In this document: piece by piece, positions 41,582-47,417 of the stretch | How positions within the stretch are numbered: the stretch's first letter is position 1 | How the letters are laid out: every line of letters starts with the position of its first letter | Origin: an uncultured Prevotellaceae bacterium | Lineage (GTDB): Bacteria > Bacteroidota > Bacteroidia > Bacteroidales > Bacteroidaceae | NCBI GenBank assembly: GCA_900318815.1 | Contig: ONMA01000022.1 | Span: 1 to 47,417, forward strand | Direction: 5' to 3' | Length of the DNA: 47,417 nucleotides | Position numbers and translations under genes: made by a program | Notes under the pieces: generated by a model | The model's input: the letters and a program-made list of their open reading frames with translations, nothing else | Database searches by the model: none | Told to the model about the DNA's origin: nothing

Positions 41582-44227
41582 ATGAAAACATTCGGATTTT
41601 TCGACGACAAGAACCGCGAGTACGTCATTACCGACCCGGCTACGCCGTTTCCGTGGATTAACTACTTAGGCAACGAGGACTTCTTCGGCCTCATCTCCAA
41701 TACTGCCGGTGGCTACGACTTCTATAAGGATGCCAAGTTCCGCCGCATCACCCGCTACCGCTACAACGGCGTGCCCATGGATGCGGGAGGCAGGTACTTC
41801 TATATCAAGGAAGGGGCCAGCATCTGGAGTCCCGGCTGGAAGCCCTGCAAGACACCGCTCGACTCGTATGAGTGCCGCCACGGCATGAACTACACCCGCA
41901 TCACGGGCAGTAAGAACGGCGTAGAGGCCAGTGTGCTCTTCTTCGTACCGCTGAAGACATGGGCAGAGGTGCAGAAGCTCACGCTCAAGAACACCACGAA
42001 CGAGGTGAAGCACCTGAAGCTGTTCTCCTTTACCGAATGGTGTCTCTGGAACGCCGCTACGGACATGGAGAACTTCCAGCGCAACTGGTCGACGGGCGAG
42101 GTGGAGATAGAGCAGGCTGCGCTTGACGGTTCTCCCGTCAAGGCCACCACCATCTACCACAAGACCGAGTATAAAGAGCGCCGCAACCACTATGCCTACT
42201 ACTCGCTGACGAACGCGAAGGCCGACGGCTACGACACCGACCGCGAGTCGTTCATCGGCATGTACAACGGCTTCGAGGCTCCCCAGTGCGTCGTGGCAGG
42301 CCAGCCCAGCATGTCGGTGGCCCACGGTTGGAGCCCCATCGCCTCGCACTATGTGGAGGTGGAGCTGCAGCCCGGCGAGTCGAAGGACTTCATCTTCGTC
42401 TTAGGGTATGTGGAGAATGAGCAGGAGGAAAAGTTTGAACCCAACCCCAGCAGACCCTCCCCCCAGCCCCTCCCTGTGAGGGAGGGGAGTATATACTCTC
42501 AAGACGGAAATGCAGCGGCAGAAGTAACTACTTCCCTCCCTCACAGGGAGGGGCCGGGGGAGGGTCTTCTTCTTACCTCCCTGGGTTCCCTTGACCATAC
42601 TATTATTAATAAGGCAAATGCGCATGCCGTTATTGAGCGGTTCTCGACCGTGGAGGCAGTGGATACCGCCTTTGACGAACTGCGCCAGATGTGGGACGGT
42701 CTGCTGTCGAAGTTCACCGTGAAGAGCGGCGACGAGCGTCTTGACCGCATGGTGAACATCTGGAACCAGTATCAGTGCATGATTACCTTCTGCTTCTCGC
42801 GTTCGGCCTCGTTCTTCGAGAGCGGCGTGGGACGTGGCATGGGCTTCCGCGACTCCAACCAGGACCTTGTGGGCTTCGTTCATCAGGTGCCGAGCCGTGC
42901 CCGTCAGCGCATCATCGACATTGCCTCTACCCAGTTCCCCGACGGCGGCTGCTACCACCAGTACCAGCCCCTGACCAAGCGCGGCAACAACGACATCGGC
43001 GGCGGATTCAACGACGACCCCTGCTGGCTCATCTTCGGCACCGTGGCCTATATCAAGGAGACGGGCGACTACTCCATCCTCAACGAGATGGTGCCCTGGG
43101 ACAACGAGCCGGGCACGGAGGTAACACTCTTCGAACACCTGCGCATCTCGTTCAACCACGTCGTGGAGAACCTCGGTCCCCATGCGCTGCCCCTCATCGG
43201 CCGTGCCGACTGGAACGACTGCCTGAACCTGAACTGCTTCTCCTGGGATCCCAACGAGAGTTTCCAGACCACCGAGAACAACAGCGAAGGCTCGAAAGCC
43301 GAGAGTCTGATGATTGCCGGCCTGTTCGTGCTAACGGGCAAGCAGTACGTGGAGCTGTGCCAGCATCTGGCCGGTTCGGAAAACGGCGACAATGCCGCCG
43401 TCTACAAGACGGAGGCTAATCGGGCGCAGCAATGCATCGATGCTATGGTCGAGGCTGTGAAGAAGCACGGCTGGGACGGCGATTGGTACTTGCGTGCCTA
43501 CGACTTCTACGGCAACAAGATTGGCTCCAACGAGAACGAGGAGGGCAAGATCTTCATCGAGAGCCAGGGCTTCTGCACGATGGCCGGCATAGGACTGGAG
43601 GACGGCATGGTGGACAAGGCCCTTGACTCCTGCAAGAAGTACCTTGACTGTGAGCATGGCATGGTGCTCAACAATCCCGCCTTTACCCGCTACTACGTGG
43701 AGATGGGCGAAATATCGAGCTATCCCGCTGGCTACAAGGAGAATGCGGGTATCTTCTGTCACAACAACCCGTGGGTGATTATCGGCGAGACGGTGGCCCG
43801 TCGCGGCAATGATGCCTGGGAACACTACACGAAGATCTGCCCGGCCTGGATCAAAGACCAGCAGTTGCACAAGGTGGAGCCCTACGTCTACTGCCAGATG
43901 GTGGCAGGCAAGGATGCTGCCAAGCCCGGCGAGGGAAAGAACTCATGGCTTACGGGTACGGCTGCCTGGAACTGGCTGACTATCACCCAGTACATCCTCG
44001 GTATCAAGCCTACTTACGAAGGACTGGACATAGACCCCTGCATTCCCGAGACCATGAAGGAATACCACGTTTGCCGCGTGCTTCGCGATGCTGAGTTCGA
44101 CATCACCGTGAAGAATCCCGACGGCAAGCAGACAGGCGTAAGCAGCATTGTAGTCGACGGTGCCCCCATTGACGGTCATGTCATCAAGGCCGTTCCCGGA
44201 CACCACACCGTGGAAGTAATTATGTAA
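41582..44227 (+). CDS. GH94 cellobiose (cello-oligosaccharide) phosphorylase
   Basis: ATG at 41582 ([35 protein letters not shown]) is the family start; the upstream ATG at 41558 adds eight residues. The 881-residue protein has no signal peptide, so it acts in the cytosol. [17 protein letters not shown] holds the catalytic acid (D478 or D479), and [12 protein letters not shown] and [17 protein letters not shown] are further family motifs. It converts cellobiose and phosphate to glucose and glucose 1-phosphate, saving ATP. Residues about 290-328 are encoded by two REP-like repeats in inverted orientation ([22 protein letters not shown]), an unusual in-frame insertion. Confidence 0.93.
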   Translation: MKTFGFFDDKNREYVITDPATPFPWINYLGNEDFFGLISNTAGGYDFYKDAKFRRITRYRYNGVPMDAGGRYFYIKEGASIWSPGWKPCKTPLDSYECRHGMNYTRITGSKNGVEASVLFFVPLKTWAEVQKLTLKNTTNEVKHLKLFSFTEWCLWNAATDMENFQRNWSTGEVEIEQAALDGSPVKATTIYHKTEYKERRNHYAYYSLTNAKADGYDTDRESFIGMYNGFEAPQCVVAGQPSMSVAHGWSPIASHYVEVELQPGESKDFIFVLGYVENEQEEKFEPNPSRPSPQPLPVREGSIYSQDGNAAAEVTTSLPHREGPGEGLLLTSLGSLDHTIINKANAHAVIERFSTVEAVDTAFDELRQMWDGLLSKFTVKSGDERLDRMVNIWNQYQCMITFCFSRSASFFESGVGRGMGFRDSNQDLVGFVHQVPSRARQRIIDIASTQFPDGGCYHQYQPLTKRGNNDIGGGFNDDPCWLIFGTVAYIKETGDYSILNEMVPWDNEPGTEVTLFEHLRISFNHVVENLGPHALPLIGRADWNDCLNLNCFSWDPNESFQTTENNSEGSKAESLMIAGLFVLTGKQYVELCQHLAGSENGDNAAVYKTEANRAQQCIDAMVEAVKKHGWDGDWYLRAYDFYGNKIGSNENEEGKIFIESQGFCTMAGIGLEDGMVDKALDSCKKYLDCEHGMVLNNPAFTRYYVEMGEISSYPAGYKENAGIFCHNNPWVIIGETVARRGNDAWEHYTKICPAWIKDQQLHKVEPYVYCQMVAGKDAAKPGEGKNSWLTGTAAWNWLTITQYILGIKPTYEGLDIDPCIPETMKEYHVCRVLRDAEFDITVKNPDGKQTGVSSIVVDGAPIDGHVIKAVPGHHTVEVIM
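42453..42566. repeat. inverted pair of REP-like repeats inside the GH94 gene
   Basis: GACCCTCCCCCCAG...CTGTGAGGGAGGG on the left and CCCTCCCTCACAG...GGGGGAGGGTC on the right form a large inverted repeat (BIME-like), read through in frame. The same element occurs at 27920-27956. Confidence 0.85.
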
Positions 44228-44238
44228 TCCCTTATTTC

Positions 44239-44310
44239 GACCACGAATTTCACCAATTAAACGAATGGCAATATGGAAGCCAATTCGTTCAATTGGTGAA
44301 ATTCGTGGTC
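44239..44310. terminator. long hairpin between convergent GH94 and GH3 genes
   Basis: GACCACGAATTTCACCAATT pairs with its exact complement at 44291-44310, and the stem continues to about 30 bp with one mismatch. It is probably a bidirectional terminator, and it is the same repeat as the arms of 27569-27819. A T-run (ATTTTATG) follows on the right. Confidence 0.7.
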
Positions 44311-44325
44311 ATTTTATGTGTGTAC

Positions 44326-46806
44326 TTATTGGACGGTAGCCTCAGAGAAATAGAAGTCTCTCAGCGGCTTGGTAAGGATGTCGCCCTTCAGCGTAACGGT
44401 CTGTTCGAGCCGGATGTCCTGCGACGAGGCACCCACCTTGATGGCGTACTGCCCTGGGGCAATGTTCCACTGGCGCTTGCCTTCATTGCTGTAGTAGCCG
44501 AACTGCTCCGTGTAGAGTTTCACCTTCACGGTCTTACTCTCACCGGGTTGCAGCGACACGCGGGCAAAGCCCTGCAACTGAATGGGACGGATGGGCTGGT
44601 CGGCACTGGTAGGCGAGAGGTACACCTGTGCCACCTCGTCGGCAGCCACCTTGCCGGTGTTCTTCACCTCGAACGAGAAGGTCATGCTTTCGTCTGTGGT
44701 CAAAGGCTCGCCCTCTACCTGCAGGTTCTGATAGTCAAAGGTGGTGTAGCTCAGTCCATAGCCAAAGGGCCATTGCACACGCGGATCTTTCTTATCAGAC
44801 CTGTTGTAGCACAGCGGCTCATAGACCTCCGTATTGGGATAGCTGACGGAGAGTCTGGCCGATGGCGACACCTTGCCGAAGAGAATATCGGCCACGGCAT
44901 TGCCGCCTTCCTCGCCGGGATACCAGGCCTGAATGACGGCAGCACAACGCTCGGCTATGCCGGAAATAACCTGGGCACGTCCGCCGAAGACCACCAGCAC
45001 CACGGGCTTACCCGTTGCTAACAGTTCCTTTACATACTGTTCCTGCTTGCCCGGCAGACGGAGTCCCTGACGGTCGCGGTTCTCGCCGCAGAGCATCACG
45101 TTCTCGCCCACGGCAGCAATGATGACATCGGCCTGACGGGCCATGCCAAGGGCTTCGGCCTTGTCGGCCTTCTCACCGGAGTCCACCTTACGGTGCAGCA
45201 GTTCATACTCCCAGGCACGCTCGTCGCCCAGTTCCGAGAACTTCGTTTCCACCTCTTCCGTCCAGTCGCAGCCACGGCTGTACATCAAAGCCACGGTTTC
45301 ACTCGGTTGCTCACGGTTGTTCGTCGAAGCCACGGTTTCATTCGGTTGCTCACGGTTGTTCGTCGAAGCCACGGTTTCACTCGGTTGCTCACGGTTGTTC
45401 GTCGAAGCCACGGTTTCACTCGGTTGCTCACGGTTGAGGTAGTTCTGCATGCCCTCCAACAGCGTCACGATTTCTGGATGCTCTAAGTCTTCCATGTTCT
45501 TCTTCCAGAAATAGGTCATGGAAGGGAAGGAGTAGTCACCACACATAGCCCACATTGAGTTGGCATTGGGGCCAGTGAGCAAAATGCGGAGGTTTGATGC
45601 GGTTGCCTTCAACGGCAAGATGCCATTGTTTTCCAACAGGACAATGGACTGGGCGGCAATGTCGTAAGCCGTCTTGCGCTCCTCGGGGGTGTCGAGTACA
45701 ATCTGCTCCGTACTATAGAGATAGCCATCCTTGTCCATCAGACCGCAGCGGAACTTGTAGCGAAGCACATCCTTCACGGCACGCTCGAAGGCTTCCTGGC
45801 TGGCCAGTCCCTGGTCAAGCGCCTCCTGCAAGTGCAGATAGTTCTCGCCTTTGGGGAAGTCAACGTCGTTGCCGGCATTGATGGCCGCAGCTGCCTTCTG
45901 CACGGGTCCCTCGAGGCCAGTCAGCTGGTCAATGGCCGTATAGTCGCTGACCACCATGCCGTCGAAGCCTAAGTAGCCGCGCAAGATGTCCTGCAGGATC
46001 TTGCTGTTGCCCACGCAGTTCACGGTGTCGCCATTGGTATCGGCCATGGCATGATAGCCGGGCATCAGGGCCTTGCTGCCAGCCAGTCGTATCATGGTCT
46101 CGTGGGGCAGCAGAATCTCCTCCATCAGTTCCTTCTCTTCGGCATCACCGCCACCGCCGTAGCCTAAATAGTGTTTCGAACAGGCACCCACACCTTTCTT
46201 CAGGTCGCCCTGTTGCAATCCTTTGACAAAGGCCGTTCCCATGACTGCCGAGAGGTAGGCATCTTCGCCATACGACTCCTCTAAGCGGTTGAAGCTGGGC
46301 GTGCGGCAAACGTCGACCATGGGCGAGAGCGACAACACGCCGCCCATCTTGCGCATGGTGGTGCTGGTCTGTAGAGTTTTCAGTTCTGCCAACTGAGGAT
46401 TGAACGAACCGGCCTGCCCTATCTGTTGCGGATAGATGGTGGCTCCACGGCTGTTAATGCCGGAGAGCACTTCCTCATGGAACAGCGCGGGAATGCCGTT
46501 GGGCGTGTGGTGCATGAGCCAGTCCTGCAGGGCTGCCACACGGTCGCGCAGCACATTGGGATCGATGGGCTTTTGCATGGCAAACTGTGCAAAATGGCCC
46601 AGGCCGTAGGGAATGAGTTCTCGGCATTTCGCAGTGTCCAACTGCCCCTGCTCGTCAAACAGTTCGTCCATGTACATACCTCTCAACTGTGCGATGCGTT
46701 CCTCCTGCGACATTCTGCCGTAGAGTTCATCGACTTGCTGCTCCAGGTCTACCGCCGTGTTGCAGCCTGCTAATAAAACACCCATAGCAAAGATTAGTTT
46801 TTTCAT
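44326..46806 (-). CDS. GH3 beta-glycosidase, lipoprotein (second GH3)
   Basis: ATG at 46806 (MKKLIFAMGVLLAGCNTAVD) gives a signal peptide with lipobox LLAGC; four further codons upstream are possible. The 826-residue protein has the GH3 barrel (LFHEEVLSGINSRGATIYPQ, RLEESYGEDAYL, KHYLGYGGGG), nucleophile D288 in MVVSDYTAID, the alpha/beta sandwich (ENRDRQGLRLPGKQ) and the Fn3-like end (GYGLSYTTFDYQN, VKVGASSQDIRL). Motifs suggest a beta-glucosidase or beta-xylosidase; I cannot separate them. It runs convergently to the GH94 gene. A 39-bp tandem repeat encodes REQPSETVASTNN units at about 456-506. In the 3'-half, nothing is missing. Confidence 0.92.
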   Translation of the reverse strand: MKKLIFAMGVLLAGCNTAVDLEQQVDELYGRMSQEERIAQLRGMYMDELFDEQGQLDTAKCRELIPYGLGHFAQFAMQKPIDPNVLRDRVAALQDWLMHHTPNGIPALFHEEVLSGINSRGATIYPQQIGQAGSFNPQLAELKTLQTSTTMRKMGGVLSLSPMVDVCRTPSFNRLEESYGEDAYLSAVMGTAFVKGLQQGDLKKGVGACSKHYLGYGGGGDAEEKELMEEILLPHETMIRLAGSKALMPGYHAMADTNGDTVNCVGNSKILQDILRGYLGFDGMVVSDYTAIDQLTGLEGPVQKAAAAINAGNDVDFPKGENYLHLQEALDQGLASQEAFERAVKDVLRYKFRCGLMDKDGYLYSTEQIVLDTPEERKTAYDIAAQSIVLLENNGILPLKATASNLRILLTGPNANSMWAMCGDYSFPSMTYFWKKNMEDLEHPEIVTLLEGMQNYLNREQPSETVASTNNREQPSETVASTNNREQPNETVASTNNREQPSETVALMYSRGCDWTEEVETKFSELGDERAWEYELLHRKVDSGEKADKAEALGMARQADVIIAAVGENVMLCGENRDRQGLRLPGKQEQYVKELLATGKPVVLVVFGGRAQVISGIAERCAAVIQAWYPGEEGGNAVADILFGKVSPSARLSVSYPNTEVYEPLCYNRSDKKDPRVQWPFGYGLSYTTFDYQNLQVEGEPLTTDESMTFSFEVKNTGKVAADEVAQVYLSPTSADQPIRPIQLQGFARVSLQPGESKTVKVKLYTEQFGYYSNEGKRQWNIAPGQYAIKVGASSQDIRLEQTVTLKGDILTKPLRDFYFSEATVQ
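45288..45436. repeat. 39-bp tandem repeat inside the second GH3 gene
   Basis: Three full and one partial 39-bp copies (45288, 45327, 45366, 45405) encode the 13-residue unit REQPSETVASTNN, with one Asn for Ser. The unit is a multiple of three, so copy changes would preserve frame. Confidence 0.95.
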
Positions 46807-46835
46807 TGTTGAAAACATATTAGATATTAACGGTA

Positions 46836-46843
46836 CAAAGATA
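46836..46843 (-). promoter_or_regulatory. possible -7 box for the second GH3 gene
   Basis: TATCTTTG on the minus strand, 30 nt before the start codon, without a clear -33 box. A second candidate, TAACTTTG at 47101-47094, would give a ~290-nt leader containing the dispersed GC-rich element. Confidence 0.45.
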
Positions 46844-46845
46844 CT

Positions 46846-47040
46846 AAGTAATCGTTAAATATTTGGGATATTTCGGGGGTGCGGGGGTACGGAGGTTCGG
46901 GGGTGCGAGGATAGATTGCACGTCCATTTTTCCGCGACTTGTCAGATTCTCATAGAAAGTTGCGGCTTTTCTGTCCATTCCGGGCTGCGGGGCCAAAAAA
47001 GTTGCGACTTTTTTGGCCATTCCGGGCTGCGGGGCGGGGT
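46846..47040. repeat. dispersed leader element and palindromic repeats upstream of GH3
   Basis: 46846-46935 matches 6011-6105 (GTAATCGTTAAATA, TTCGGGGGTGCGGGGGTACG). It is followed by two ~37-bp direct repeats sharing CCATTCCGGGCTGCGGGGC. Between them lies a 12-bp perfect hairpin (GGCCAAAAAAGT at 46991-47002, ACTTTTTTGGCC at 47007-47018). Confidence 0.7.
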
Positions 47041-47101
47041 CAGTATTGTTAAAACTCATGTTTGCTTTCGACTATTTGAAAAAAGTTTGGGTGCAAAGTT
47101 A

Positions 47102-47417
47102 CGAAAATACTTCAAAAAAACGACATCTTTTTGAGGAAATTTGCCATCGTTAAGTAACTAAAAAACCGTCACGATTTCTTTTATTTCTCAGAAACAAATT
47201 GGCACTAATAGGCACAAAATCGCTTTAGGGGATAATCAAAAAATAACTTCTTGCCTTCTTGCTTTGGCAAGCGTCCCTTTGGGCCGAGCGGCAAGCGACC
47301 AGAGGTCGAGCGGGTAATCTTTTCTGATGGTCGCTACGCTCAAAATTATAAAAAAATTATATAAGAAAATTATAAAAACCTCCATTGGCATAAATCGTAG
47401 CATAGAATTCTTATAAT
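47102..47417. other. AT-rich end of the window, no gene seen
   Basis: About 300 bp with no convincing frame. Small palindromes occur (CTTGCTTTGGCAAG, CCCTTTGGG, GACCAGAGGTC), with GGTCGCTACGCTCAAAATT resembling the palindromic filler at 27620-27720. Confidence 0.4.

Overview
The window looks like a chromosomal segment of a gut or rumen Bacteroidales, most likely Prevotella or a close relative. The grounds are Bacteroidetes-type promoters (TTTG, about 20 nt, TAnnTTTG) in front of many genes, a UpxY-type antiterminator next to a recombinase, a propeller-Y_Y_Y-AraC membrane regulator, and many short dispersed repeats inside and between genes. The genus is inference.

Layout: (1) 1-1770: the start of a upxY gene (a polysaccharide-locus antiterminator, running off the left edge), a probable invertible promoter bounded by two 25-bp inverted repeats, and a tyrosine recombinase. 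As sequenced, the promoter points away from upxY (probable OFF state). (2) 1868-9410, minus strand: an M13 metallopeptidase and an ABC-F ATPase, then an operon of lipoprotein, CCA-adding enzyme and DUF1810 protein. (3) 9411-12094: two copies of a ~390-bp direct repeat bracketing remnants of rhuM genes and one intact rhuM. (4) 12095-22904: a complete type I-C CRISPR-Cas locus, all on the minus strand: cas3-cas5c-cas8c-cas7c-[rhuM]-cas4-cas1-cas2-leader-array of 29 repeats. The operon carries a second intact rhuM, overlapping cas7 and 16 nt from cas4. (5) 22905-24262: a candidate small RNA, a DUF4160-DUF2442-short HTH cassette, and a structured RNA with 6S-like architecture. (6) 24263-31787: riboflavin synthase, then a TolC-MacA-MacB exporter followed by a LytS/LytR-type two-component pair. 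(7) 31902-46806: a DASS transporter and a beta-glucan locus. The locus has a membrane-spanning AraC-type regulator, a GH3, two GH5 enzymes, a GH94 phosphorylase, and a convergent second GH3. The GH5 enzymes would cut beta-glucan outside the cytoplasm. The GH3 enzymes would release glucose, and the cytosolic GH94 would phosphorolyse cellobiose. No SusC/SusD pair is present.

The main candidate for something undescribed is the RhuM protein built into the type I-C cas operon, with an intact paralogue and decayed rhuM pieces at the far end of the same array. Other points of interest are the invertible promoter, two uncharacterised RNAs, and heptanucleotide and REP-like repeats inside coding sequences, including an essential-type tRNA enzyme. 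No tRNA, rRNA, insertion sequence or replication origin was recognised. All assignments rest on reading the sequence; no database search was run.
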